Shown one piece after another: positions 9,451 to 16,826 of a stretch of 64,000 nt of DNA. The notes below the pieces were generated by a model. That model was not told where the DNA came from, did not search any database, and saw only the letters and a list, made by a program, of their open reading frames with translations. The stretch comes from Tenacibaculum caenipelagi (GTDB lineage Bacteria; Bacteroidota; Bacteroidia; Flavobacteriales; Flavobacteriaceae): contig NZ_SNYH01000003.1 in NCBI RefSeq assembly GCF_004363005.1, forward strand, positions 264,287 to 328,286. The letters run 5' to 3'. Each line of letters opens with the position of its first letter. Positions within the stretch are counted from its first letter, which is position 1. The position numbers were made by a program, and so were the translations under genes.

Positions 9451-9487
9451 TCCCTCCAGTTTTACACTTTAATTTTCAGACTTTTTT

Positions 9488-10060
9488 ATGGAATTTTTCA
9501 GAAATTTCTCACTAAACTTTTACCCTTTATCAGAAGATTCTTTAGAGAAAATATCTGAGCTATTGACATTAAAAACATTTCCTAAGAACTATGAACTGGT
9601 TAGTTTAGGTCAAAACCCTACCAATGTATACATTTTAAAATCTGGTATAATTAGAGCGTATAATATTGATGAAAAAGGCAAAGAACGTACCAAAACAATT
9701 TATACACCTATAATGACATCGGGTAATTTAGGTGCACTTATTAAAAATGAACCTTCTACTTTAATATATGAATGCTTAACTGATTGTGAGGTTTTAGAAT
9801 GTGATTACCAAAGCTTTTACAACTTATCTCTACAGCATCATGAAATCTCTATATTTCACTATAAAATACTAGAAGCCATATACATTAGGGAGGAATCTAA
9901 AATTTTAGAATTACAAATTCTAGATGCTACTCAGCGATATAAAAACCTTCAAGAAAAATTTCCTGGAATTGATAATTTGATTAATCAATACCATATCGCT
10001 TCTTACCTAAATATTACTCCTGTTCAGCTTAGTAGAATTAGAAAAAATTATATTAATTAA
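9488..10060 (+). CDS. Crp/Fnr family transcriptional regulator (first paralogue)
   Basis: A 190-residue regulator with an N-terminal cyclic-nucleotide-binding-type beta-roll (about residues 25-125, with ILKSGIIRAYNIDEKG) and a short C-terminal helix-turn-helix containing HIASYLNITPVQLSRIRK. Iron-sulfur cysteine ligands of classical Fnr are not evident, and a clear cAMP phosphate-binding cassette is not visible, so the effector is unknown. A paralogue follows at 10247. Its stop codon sits inside a perfect 16-bp palindrome at 10056-10071, upstream of a promoter box and a short terminated transcript, suggesting it controls an RNA encoded just downstream. Confidence 0.88.
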   Translation: MEFFRNFSLNFYPLSEDSLEKISELLTLKTFPKNYELVSLGQNPTNVYILKSGIIRAYNIDEKGKERTKTIYTPIMTSGNLGALIKNEPSTLIYECLTDCEVLECDYQSFYNLSLQHHEISIFHYKILEAIYIREESKILELQILDATQRYKNLQEKFPGIDNLINQYHIASYLNITPVQLSRIRKNYIN

Positions 10061-10071
10061 CATATGTTAAT
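10056..10071. promoter_or_regulatory. Perfect palindrome ATTAACATATGTTAAT, candidate Crp/Fnr operator
   Basis: A 16-bp perfect inverted repeat spanning the stop codon of the preceding regulator. The arms TTAAC and GTTAA with a 4-bp spacer have the 5-4-5 spacing known for Fnr sites (TTGAT-N4-ATCAA). Its centre is 29.5 bp upstream of the TATATTTG box, close to position -41 of the predicted transcript, the class II activator position. Binding is inferred. Confidence 0.5.
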
Positions 10072-10092
10072 GTCTATAGTATAAAAACAATA

Positions 10093-10100
10093 TATATTTG
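10093..10100 (+). promoter_or_regulatory. -7 box TATATTTG for short RNA A
   Basis: Exact TAnnTTTG match. No -33 TTG is present, which fits an activator-dependent promoter. Predicted start near 10104-10106. Confidence 0.5.
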
Positions 10101-10104
10101 TCAA

Positions 10105-10180
10105 TGTACTACATACAATTGTACATTTTCCCCTTAAAATCAGACCTAACACCCCTAAAATTGGGTCTGATTTCTTATTA
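10105..10180 (+). ncRNA. Candidate C-rich small RNA A downstream of Crp/Fnr gene 1
   Basis: Predicted from a promoter box at 10093-10100 and a terminator at 10137-10173. The ~75-nt RNA would begin with a small hairpin (TGTAC at 10105-10109 with GTACA at 10121-10125), continue with a single-stranded linker holding CCCC at 10130-10133, and end in a terminator whose loop contains another CCCC (10152-10155). No ORF of note is inside. The module architecture is repeated after the second Crp/Fnr gene. Alternatively this is just the regulator's 3' UTR. Confidence 0.42.
10137..10173 (+). terminator. Terminator of Crp/Fnr gene 1 / RNA A
   Basis: Ten-base arms AAATCAGACC and GGTCTGATTT with a loop containing CCCC, followed by a T-rich tail. 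Confidence 0.8.
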
Positions 10181-10246
10181 TTTATCCTTTTATTTTTAGT
10201 AACTTCGTTTTAACAACTTACCATATTCTTATATAGCTTGTTAACT

Positions 10247-10834
10247 ATGAGTGATGATATTAAAAATTTTCTTCATCAGTATATTAATTTATCTAGTGAT
10301 ATTGTTTCTATTTTTGAAGACTTAGTTGTGTTTACTGAACTTGAACCAAGTGAATTTCTTACAAAAATAGGTGAGTTTCCTAATGATTTTTTTATTATTA
10401 AAAGTGGTATTATACGCTCTTATTTATTAAATGAAAATGGTACTGAAGCTACACGAGCGTTTTTTACCGCTGGTGACATTACTGGAGCTAGTTCTGCTAT
10501 GATGAGAAGAATGCCATCAGAAGTAAATTATCAAGCTTTAACAAAAGTAACAGGATATAAAGGTGATTTTTATAAGTTTTTAGAACTTACTTTGCAATAT
10601 CACGAACTAAGCTTATTTTATATAAAAACACTAGAAAACGCTTATTTAAAAGCTGAAAATATAATTTTAGATGTATCCACACTTTCGGCTACTGAAAGAT
10701 ATTTAGATTTAAAAAAAAGAATTCCAAATATTGATGATTTAATTACACAGCGAAATATAGCTTCGTATTTAAACATTTCTCCAGTGCAACTTAGTAGAAT
10801 TCGGAAAAAGCTAATTAATGAAAAACTTTTTTAA
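10247..10834 (+). CDS. Crp/Fnr family transcriptional regulator (second paralogue)
   Basis: A 195-residue paralogue of the regulator at 9488, started at ATG 10247 rather than the TTG three codons upstream. It has a cNMP-type beta-roll (FFIIKSGIIRSYLLNENG around residues 45-62) and a compact helix-turn-helix with NIASYLNISPVQLSRIRK at the C-terminus, nearly identical to that of its neighbour, so the two may recognise similar DNA. No Fnr-type cysteine cluster is seen. Its stop codon overlaps an imperfect copy of the palindrome found after the first gene, again followed by a promoter box and a short C-rich transcript. The effector is unknown. Confidence 0.88.
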   Translation: MSDDIKNFLHQYINLSSDIVSIFEDLVVFTELEPSEFLTKIGEFPNDFFIIKSGIIRSYLLNENGTEATRAFFTAGDITGASSAMMRRMPSEVNYQALTKVTGYKGDFYKFLELTLQYHELSLFYIKTLENAYLKAENIILDVSTLSATERYLDLKKRIPNIDDLITQRNIASYLNISPVQLSRIRKKLINEKLF

Positions 10835-10844
10835 CATATCGTAA
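10831..10844. promoter_or_regulatory. Imperfect palindrome TTAACATATCGTAA, candidate operator
   Basis: Same nine leading bases as the site after the first regulator and the same overlap with a stop codon; five of seven base pairs remain symmetric. Its centre is 28.5 bp upstream of the next TATATTTG box, matching the first site within one base. Confidence 0.42.
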
Positions 10845-10865
10845 CAATAAAACCAATTATAAACT

Positions 10866-10873
10866 TATATTTG
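10866..10873 (+). promoter_or_regulatory. -7 box TATATTTG for short RNA B
   Basis: Exact TAnnTTTG match, no -33 TTG visible; predicted start near 10877-10879. Confidence 0.5.
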
Positions 10874-10877
10874 TGGC

Positions 10878-10950
10878 CGAAACAACCCCCTTATATTGTT
10901 TCGTCCCCCTTAATTAAAGACTTACCCCTTGTGTGTGTAAGTCTTTTTAT
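10878..10950 (+). ncRNA. Candidate C-rich small RNA B downstream of Crp/Fnr gene 2
   Basis: Predicted ~72-nt RNA. It begins with a hairpin of arms CGAAACAA (10878-10885) and TTGTTTCG (10896-10903) whose loop is CCCCCTTATA, continues with a linker starting CCCCC (10905-10909), and ends in a terminator (10916-10946) whose loop side begins CCC. Three C runs are therefore in exposed positions. Position, promoter and layout parallel RNA A. The 3' end abuts the convergent flippase stop codon, so the terminator separates the two transcripts. Confidence 0.45.
10916..10946 (+). terminator. Terminator of Crp/Fnr gene 2 / RNA B
   Basis: Ten-base arms AAAGACTTAC and GTAAGTCTTT with an 11-nt loop and a T-rich tail on the plus strand. 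The flippase stop codon follows directly on the other strand. Confidence 0.85.
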
Positions 10951-12452
10951 TTTATATATCTTTTTATAAGGTTGTTTATCTGTTCTGATATAGACAATTT
11001 CACTACTACCGCCCCGTAAATAATTATAATAACAATACTCTTTAAAATAATATTAATTATTGGATGAATAGGAAATCCAAATAAGTAAAACTCAGATACC
11101 GAAAAATTCCAAAAGTAAAAACCAAAAAACATAACCAAAATGATAAAGATCATTAACAATGTTTTATTGGTAAATGGCGTCATGCTAAACTTTAATTTAA
11201 CAAACCACAGTTTAAAAGCATTAAACACTAATACTGTTATTAAAGTAGCTAATGCCAACCCTTCAGTTCCCATACCCAAATCATTATAAAAATAGGTATT
11301 TAAAAAATATACTGATAGCGCCATACCTACCCCAACAGGCAGAGTTATACGATAAAATTTTGAGTTATTAATGATGGCACCATTACTACCTAACAGCATT
11401 AAAAATAGTTTTGCTGAAGAAATAAGCAACACAACTAGCCACCCTCCTTCTCCATAGTTTTTATTAGGCATTAATCTGAATAACTCCTCAACATTACAAT
11501 TCACTAATACAAAAAACAATCCTCCAACCAACAACAAATTAATTGAACTTTTCTTATACAGGTTTTCAGTTTCTTTCGGATTATTTTCATTGATTGCTTT
11601 AGAGGTTAATGGCTGCAAAATTTGCCCCATTGCCCTACTTGGTGCTTCTATAAATGATCCTATAAATACGGCTACCGTATAATATGCTGCTGTTTCAAAA
11701 CCTTCTTTACCAGGAATCATAACTTTATCAATATCTAAAATAATAGCTCCCGCACTTCCTGCTAGAATAATATAGAAAGTATATCGTAAAACTTCATTAA
11801 AATTATCAGGTAAAGAAAATGAGAACTTTGGAGTGTATAAACGAAAAGCATATATCATCATTAATAAAGTTCTCAAAACATAAGCAAACGACATATAAAC
11901 GATAAACTCTTGCTTAGTAATAAAATGAAAGTACACCGCAAGTAACATTACCATCACAGAAACTCTATTATACAGCTCTTTTAAAACATTTCCAAAAACT
12001 GATTGCATTTGTACTTTCGCCCACGAATAAAACACTTCAAAATAAGCACAAGCTACCGCTATTATGTATATATATATTGTATAATTTTCAATAATTAAAT
12101 TCTCTTTCGAGTTGCTCTTTGCTACAAAATTCATAATCCAATTATGAAAAAAGTCCCAAAAATACCCTATTGGAATGGCTATAAAAAGTGGTAATAAAAT
12201 TACAGAGTTTAAAAATTTGTCTTGCTCTACTTTTGAAGTATAACTAGAAAAAAACTTGATAATTGTAAAGTGAATTCCGAAAGCTGTTATAGGCATTATC
12301 AAATTAGACGCCGAAAACACATAAGTTGCTAATCCATAATACTCATCACCTAAAAATCGTGTATATAACACTATGGTATTAATCCCCCCTATTAAAAAAC
12401 CTAAATAAATTATAAGGGTATTTTTGAATGATTGTTTAAATACGATTCCCAA
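10947..12452 (-). CDS. Polysaccharide flippase (Wzx/MATE-like)
   Basis: A 501-residue protein made mostly of hydrophobic helices (roughly 12-14 predicted transmembrane segments) with the N-terminal pattern IVFKQSFKNTLIIYLG typical of Bacteroidota oligosaccharide flippases. Such proteins move lipid-linked glycan units across the inner membrane. It is the last gene of a leftward operon with wecB, two GT4 glycosyltransferases and a methyltransferase. Its 3' end meets the terminator of candidate RNA B. Specific glycan unknown. Confidence 0.88.
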   Translation of the reverse strand: MGIVFKQSFKNTLIIYLGFLIGGINTIVLYTRFLGDEYYGLATYVFSASNLIMPITAFGIHFTIIKFFSSYTSKVEQDKFLNSVILLPLFIAIPIGYFWDFFHNWIMNFVAKSNSKENLIIENYTIYIYIIAVACAYFEVFYSWAKVQMQSVFGNVLKELYNRVSVMVMLLAVYFHFITKQEFIVYMSFAYVLRTLLMMIYAFRLYTPKFSFSLPDNFNEVLRYTFYIILAGSAGAIILDIDKVMIPGKEGFETAAYYTVAVFIGSFIEAPSRAMGQILQPLTSKAINENNPKETENLYKKSSINLLLVGGLFFVLVNCNVEELFRLMPNKNYGEGGWLVVLLISSAKLFLMLLGSNGAIINNSKFYRITLPVGVGMALSVYFLNTYFYNDLGMGTEGLALATLITVLVFNAFKLWFVKLKFSMTPFTNKTLLMIFIILVMFFGFYFWNFSVSEFYLFGFPIHPIINIILKSIVIIIIYGAVVVKLSISEQINNLIKRYIK

Positions 12453-12456
12453 AGTA

Positions 12457-13539
12457 TTACTGAATTAGTTTTTTTATTGATTGATAAATTTTTTCTCCTA
12501 CATTATCGCCATACAATGCCTCTTTAAAGCTTTTTGTTGTTGCTGAAAATCTATTGAAGTCTGATACTAACTTGTTTGTATCTGTTCCTGAAACACTTGC
12601 ATAACCATTATCTACTAGTTCTTTCCATTCAGTTTCTTCACGAGCTATAACACAAAATTTTTTATTAAAGAAAGCTTCTTTTTGTAGTCCTCCACTATCG
12701 GTAACTACTAAACAACAATTTTTCAACAATTCTAACATTGAAAAATAGCCTATAGGTTCTATAAAAGTAATGTTTGGTTGCAATTGATATTTTTCTAGCA
12801 TCTTTTTTGTTCTTGGATGTAAAGGTAGAACCACCTGTTTTATTTTATGAATCTCTTCTAATGCTTTAAAAATATTGGTTAACTTCTCCTTACTATCTGT
12901 ATTCTCTTGTCTATGAATAGTTGCTAATACAAATTGGTTCTTCGTTAAATTTAAATCACTTATAATAGACGATTTTTCTTCAGAAACTTTACTGTAAAAC
13001 TCTACAGCATCTTTCATTATATCTCCGTGCTTTTCTATCAAAATATCAAAGCTACCGAAACCTTCTTTTTTTAAATTATTTACAGAAACTTCTGTAGGAC
13101 AGCTTAATAAACTTGCTATTCTGTCGGTTAAAATACGATTTACTTCTTCAGGCATTTGCATGTTAAACGAACGCAATCCTGCTTCAACATGTACTACTTT
13201 TACCTGTAATTTTTGTGCTGCCAAAGCTCCTGCCAATGTCGAGTTCGTATCTCCATATACAACTACAGCATCAGGCTTTTCAACCAGTAAAATTTCTTCA
13301 ATTTTTTCTAGCATTTGACCTGTCATAGCTCCGTGATTTAACCCATTGATATTTAAATTATATTTGGGTTTCGGTATTTGCATTTCTTCAAAAAAAACAG
13401 CACTCATATTGGCGTCAAAATGTTGCCCAGTATGCACTATTATTTCTTCAATTTCATTATGCTTTTGAATTACTCTGCTTAACACTGCACCTTTTACAAA
13501 TTGTGGGCGCGCTCCTAATATAGTTACTATTTTTTTCAA
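12457..13539 (-). CDS. wecB: UDP-N-acetylglucosamine 2-epimerase (non-hydrolysing)
   Basis: A 360-residue WecB-family enzyme that interconverts UDP-GlcNAc and UDP-ManNAc for surface polysaccharide. It begins KIVTILGARPQFVK, with VVHTGQH replaced by IIVHTGQHFD, the segment VHVEAGLRSFNMQMPEEVNR containing conserved substrate residues, and TDSGGLQKEAFF near the C-terminus, all hallmarks of the family. It overlaps the upstream glycosyltransferase by 4 nt and is 4 nt from the flippase. Epimerase identity is secure; the downstream sugar (ManNAc or ManNAcA) is not decided by this locus. Confidence 0.94.
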   Translation of the reverse strand: MKKIVTILGARPQFVKGAVLSRVIQKHNEIEEIIVHTGQHFDANMSAVFFEEMQIPKPKYNLNINGLNHGAMTGQMLEKIEEILLVEKPDAVVVYGDTNSTLAGALAAQKLQVKVVHVEAGLRSFNMQMPEEVNRILTDRIASLLSCPTEVSVNNLKKEGFGSFDILIEKHGDIMKDAVEFYSKVSEEKSSIISDLNLTKNQFVLATIHRQENTDSKEKLTNIFKALEEIHKIKQVVLPLHPRTKKMLEKYQLQPNITFIEPIGYFSMLELLKNCCLVVTDSGGLQKEAFFNKKFCVIAREETEWKELVDNGYASVSGTDTNKLVSDFNRFSATTKSFKEALYGDNVGEKIYQSIKKLIQ

Positions 13540-14816
13540 GAATTAACGACTTGTTTAAGTATCATAGATAATTGTTCTGTCAATTTCTTTCGATGATATT
13601 GCGATATATTGTTGGAAGCAACTTGTAACACACCATCTTTAAATTGATTATACAAATGCATTATTACCTGTTTCATTTTCATTTTATCATCAAAATCAAC
13701 AATCGTCCCTGCATTAGTTTTAGTCAATATTTCAGCTAAATCTCCATCTTCAGGTCCTACAGCTAAGATAGGACGTTTTGCTTGTAAATATTCAAAAATT
13801 TTACCTGTTATGATTCCTTTAGCACTTGGCACTTTATTAACTGCTAACAACAAAACTTGTGACATTTTTTGATATTGTAATACCTCATTATGTGGTACGT
13901 ATTCAATCTTGGTTATATTTTTAAACTCATATTTATTCAAAAATATTTCTACTTCATCAGCTATTTTACCTATGAGTTTTATTTCTAAATCCTCAGCAAA
14001 CTCTTTATTCTCAATACTTAGCTCTGACAATGCTTCCCAAAGTATTTTCGGATTTCTATCAGCATTCATCAAACCAATATGGGTAATTGAAAACTTTTCA
14101 TCTAGCTTCACACTCTTTTCCTCATTTAATTCGGAATCAAAACCATTAGTAACAACGTGAATATTGTTTGAAAATTTTTCGTAGTTCTTTTTCATTGTTT
14201 TACCAACTACTAAAGTAGCATCAGCATATCTTATTACTTCTTGCTCTAATTGATGGTGCTTTGCTTTAGCTTTTTGTGTCAGCGGTAACTGATGAAAATA
14301 ATCAATATCTGTCCAAGGATCTCGAAAATCTGCAATCCATTTTACACCTAGTTCTTTTTTTAGTTGCAATCCTATTAAATGTAAACTATGAGGAGGTCCT
14401 GTAGTTATAATTGCATCAATAGAATTTTCTTTTAAATATTTTTTGAGTCTTTTTACTGAAGGTTTTATCCAGAATTTACGAGCATCGGGAATAAAATAAT
14501 TGGCTCTAACATACTGCATTACTTTCCCTATAAAACTTGGATTTGGATCTAAAAAACCTGCACTTATTTTAGTTTCTTTTTTCTTAAATATTGACAGTAA
14601 ATCATTAGGTTCCCATATCGGGTTTTTAACTACTTCAACTCTCTCTGGCACATCTTGTTCTAACGAAGTATCTATAATTGGGTACTTTGCTTCATCAACT
14701 GTAAAAATCACAGGTTCTATATTAAAGCTTCGTAAATACTTAACAAATTTTAACCATCGCTGCACTCCAGATCCACCTGCTGGCACCCAATAATATGTAA
14801 TAATTAATACTTTCAA
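13536..14816 (-). CDS. GT4-type glycosyltransferase
   Basis: A 426-residue GT-B fold glycosyltransferase. The N-terminus MKVLIITYYWVPAGGSGVQR carries the glycine-rich acceptor-side loop; residues near 130-190 hold GPPHSLHLIG and WIADFRDPW; the C-terminal donor domain contains GIITGKIFEYLQAKRPILAV, with the acidic position of the GT4 EX7E motif in FEYLQAK. It probably adds a sugar to the lipid-linked repeat unit made by this operon. It overlaps wecB by 4 nt and starts one base past the next gene's end. Donor and acceptor are unknown. Confidence 0.88.
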   Translation of the reverse strand: MKVLIITYYWVPAGGSGVQRWLKFVKYLRSFNIEPVIFTVDEAKYPIIDTSLEQDVPERVEVVKNPIWEPNDLLSIFKKKETKISAGFLDPNPSFIGKVMQYVRANYFIPDARKFWIKPSVKRLKKYLKENSIDAIITTGPPHSLHLIGLQLKKELGVKWIADFRDPWTDIDYFHQLPLTQKAKAKHHQLEQEVIRYADATLVVGKTMKKNYEKFSNNIHVVTNGFDSELNEEKSVKLDEKFSITHIGLMNADRNPKILWEALSELSIENKEFAEDLEIKLIGKIADEVEIFLNKYEFKNITKIEYVPHNEVLQYQKMSQVLLLAVNKVPSAKGIITGKIFEYLQAKRPILAVGPEDGDLAEILTKTNAGTIVDFDDKMKMKQVIMHLYNQFKDGVLQVASNNISQYHRKKLTEQLSMILKQVVNS

Positions 14817-14817
14817 G

Positions 14818-15990
14818 TTATAGGTTATTGTATAAGTTTATCAATCCTTTAGATGTTATATCCCATGTAAATTCATTTCGAACAAATTCTTTTCCATTTT
14901 CTCCAAATTTATCTCTTAACAATTTATTCTTATACAACATTATTACCTTAGTTGTAAAATCTTCTACATTTTTTGCCTCATGCACCAAACCTGCATCTAC
15001 TTTAGTTATCAAGTTCTTTTGAGCTGTTGCATCACTTACCAATAACGGCTTACCTAAGCTCATATATTGAAACAATTTGTTAGCATGTGTAGTATCGTGA
15101 TGTAAATTTCTGTGCAGTGGAGACAAACATATATCACTTTGTTTTATATAATAAGGAAACGTTGCTTCCTCTTGCCATCCTTCAAAACTTACTTGCTCTT
15201 CAACATTTAATTGTTCAGAAAGTTTTTTCAATTCAATATTAATACTTCCAACAATAACTAATTTGATATTTTTTATTTCTTTCTTTAGAATTAACAAACT
15301 TCTAATTGCTGTTTTTAGCCCTCTTCTTTCTCCTGTATCACCTATATACAATAAGTTAAAATTGCTTTTTGCTGTCTTATCTTCAAAATCATTTAATTCT
15401 GTAAAAAAAGACTTTCTGACAGTATTGGGTACAACTACAACATTTTTTTGAGCTATTGATGTTCTTTTACAAACTTCATTTTTTGCTTCTTCTGTAACAA
15501 CTACTAATTTATTTACTTTTCTAATAAATTCCTCTTCTTTTTGTTTCCACCGTTGGGTTGATATCAACACATTCTGTGGAAACCTTTTTAAATGAGGATA
15601 AAATTTCATTATCTGAGGTCTATTTTCGTGCAAATCTAACACGACTGGTAATTTTATTTTTTTATTTGCTAACAAAACTGCCTCTGCAACAACCATATCG
15701 TGTACATGAAGTGCCTCTATCCCATATTTTTTCAGAAAATGAGTAACCTTTTTCTTCATTATATGAGAGTATATCGGAATTGTATAAGCTAGTGCAGATA
15801 GTTTATATTCCAACATACTAGATTTATATCTTTTAACTTTGATTTCGTTTATAAGCTCTTCTGAAGGCTCATCTGAATAAGTTAAACAAAACAAAAAAAC
15901 TTCGTGACCCGCTTTTATTAATTCTATTGCTTCATTTTGTACTCTCGGATCAGGAGGAAATGTTTTATCCAAAATCATTCCTATCCTCAT
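14818..15990 (-). CDS. GT4-type glycosyltransferase
   Basis: A 390-residue GT-B glycosyltransferase with N-terminal MILDKTFPPDPRVQNEA, a pattern common in GT4 enzymes, EALHVHDMVVAEAVLLA in the acceptor domain and DICLSPLHRNLHHDTTHANK followed by FQYMSLGKPLLVSD in the donor domain. It is different in sequence from the neighbouring GT4 enzyme, so the pair probably makes two distinct linkages. The methyltransferase upstream overlaps by 4 nt. Specificity unknown. Confidence 0.88.
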   Translation of the reverse strand: MRIGMILDKTFPPDPRVQNEAIELIKAGHEVFLFCLTYSDEPSEELINEIKVKRYKSSMLEYKLSALAYTIPIYSHIMKKKVTHFLKKYGIEALHVHDMVVAEAVLLANKKIKLPVVLDLHENRPQIMKFYPHLKRFPQNVLISTQRWKQKEEEFIRKVNKLVVVTEEAKNEVCKRTSIAQKNVVVVPNTVRKSFFTELNDFEDKTAKSNFNLLYIGDTGERRGLKTAIRSLLILKKEIKNIKLVIVGSINIELKKLSEQLNVEEQVSFEGWQEEATFPYYIKQSDICLSPLHRNLHHDTTHANKLFQYMSLGKPLLVSDATAQKNLITKVDAGLVHEAKNVEDFTTKVIMLYKNKLLRDKFGENGKEFVRNEFTWDITSKGLINLYNNL

Positions 15991-16514
15991 TTCAAACTCT
16001 TTTTCTCTGCAAAAACGGCATAATACCTAGGTGTATATCTTCTTAAAATAGGTCTAATTCCTAATTTATTAATAGGGCTTGTCCATTTTTCGGTATCAAC
16101 AATATTCCATCCTGATTTTTCTAATAACCAATCGTATTGCCAATCCTCAAACTCATGATAGTGCCTATCCCACATATCTGTTTTACTTCTGTAAGCATTA
16201 GTAAACCATAATTTAAGAGGAACTGTGGTGATTATTTTAGTGGCCTCAATCTCTCTTAGCACATTAAATGGAGCTAGTAAATGTTCGAAGATTTCAAAAG
16301 CAGTTACTGCATCAACTTTATATTCTTTTACTATATGAGGTAATACATCTAAATCTTCTCCATCAGTATTGTATACGGTATATCCATTTTCTTCCATTAT
16401 TTCTGAAAAAGGATTGCGAACTCCCAAATCTAATATAGTTGCAGGTGCTGGAAGATGTTTTTGTAAAAACTCAAGTGTATGTTTGTATCTCTTTTTTGGT
16501 AGTTTAGAATACAT
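15987..16514 (-). CDS. Class I SAM-dependent methyltransferase
   Basis: A 175-residue methyltransferase. The SAM-binding glycine loop is reduced to ATILDLGVRNPF (residues about 20-31), followed by VYNTDGEDLDV and VDAVTAFEIFEHLLAPFNVL, which matches the acidic motif and post-II region of class I enzymes. It is the first gene of the polysaccharide operon and is short for the family. It may methylate a glycan or act on a lipid carrier; substrate unknown. A good promoter lies 17-48 nt upstream. Confidence 0.8.
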   Translation of the reverse strand: MYSKLPKKRYKHTLEFLQKHLPAPATILDLGVRNPFSEIMEENGYTVYNTDGEDLDVLPHIVKEYKVDAVTAFEIFEHLLAPFNVLREIEATKIITTVPLKLWFTNAYRSKTDMWDRHYHEFEDWQYDWLLEKSGWNIVDTEKWTSPINKLGIRPILRRYTPRYYAVFAEKKSLK

Positions 16515-16530
16515 GAAATTTATTTTAAAA

Positions 16531-16562
16531 CAAATGTATTATTATTTTATCATTCCAAGCAA
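16531..16562 (-). promoter_or_regulatory. Promoter of polysaccharide operon (-7 TACATTTG, -33 TTG)
   Basis: Read on the minus strand: TTG at 16562-16560, a 21-bp spacer, then TACATTTG at 16538-16531. Both elements and the spacing fit the Bacteroidota consensus TTTG-N17-23-TAnnTTTG. Leader about 12 nt. Confidence 0.6.
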
Positions 16563-16599
16563 CAAAGGTAAAATACGTTTTACAACATTTATAAAACAC

Positions 16600-16627
16600 A
16601 AAAGCGAAGGATGGTTCCTTCGCTTTT
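16600..16627. terminator. Orphan terminator hairpin between divergent genes
   Basis: Perfect 12-bp stem AAAAGCGAAGGA / TCCTTCGCTTTT with a TGGT loop; T-rich on both sides. No gene on either strand ends here. Confidence 0.7.
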
Positions 16628-16681
16628 AATTTTTCAATTTTCCATAGCAATCCGTACTTCTATTATCAGTACTTTTTACTT
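16600..16681 (-). ncRNA. Candidate small RNA in divergent intergenic region
   Basis: The 312-nt gap between divergent genes (16515-16826) contains a strong terminator hairpin that no flanking gene explains. On the minus strand a TAAGTTTG box at 16693-16686 would start a transcript near 16681 that runs about 80 nt into the hairpin. The predicted RNA has one further weak 5-bp hairpin (GTACT/AGTAC). It is upstream of, and co-directional with, the polysaccharide operon promoter. No coding potential seen. Speculative but internally consistent. Confidence 0.35.
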
Positions 16682-16685
16682 ACTT

Positions 16686-16693
16686 CAAACTTA
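16686..16693 (-). promoter_or_regulatory. -7 box TAAGTTTG, candidate RNA promoter
   Basis: Exact TAnnTTTG on the minus strand, flanked by two AGTACT copies about 20 nt apart. No -33 TTG. Confidence 0.35.
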
Positions 16694-16759
16694 GTACTGT
16701 TTAGCTTATAAAAAAAATACTATATACCATATTTTATAAAAAGCATGATTAAAATAATG

Positions 16760-16767
16760 TATATTTG
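16760..16767 (+). promoter_or_regulatory. -7 box TATATTTG upstream of TPR/AraC gene
   Basis: Exact TAnnTTTG. It gives a ~55-nt leader that contains CCCCTTATTAAAAG at 16782-16795, resembling the C-rich linkers of candidate RNAs A and B. Confidence 0.5.
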
Positions 16768-16826
16768 AATTCCTTACATATCCCCTTATTAAAAGCTTTT
16801 TCTTTATTTGATTGATTTTATATAAA

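Noticed and set aside
16369..16629. 86-codon plus-strand frame ending in the orphan terminator
   Set aside because: It lies mostly antisense to the methyltransferase gene, has no family resemblance and simply runs into the hairpin.
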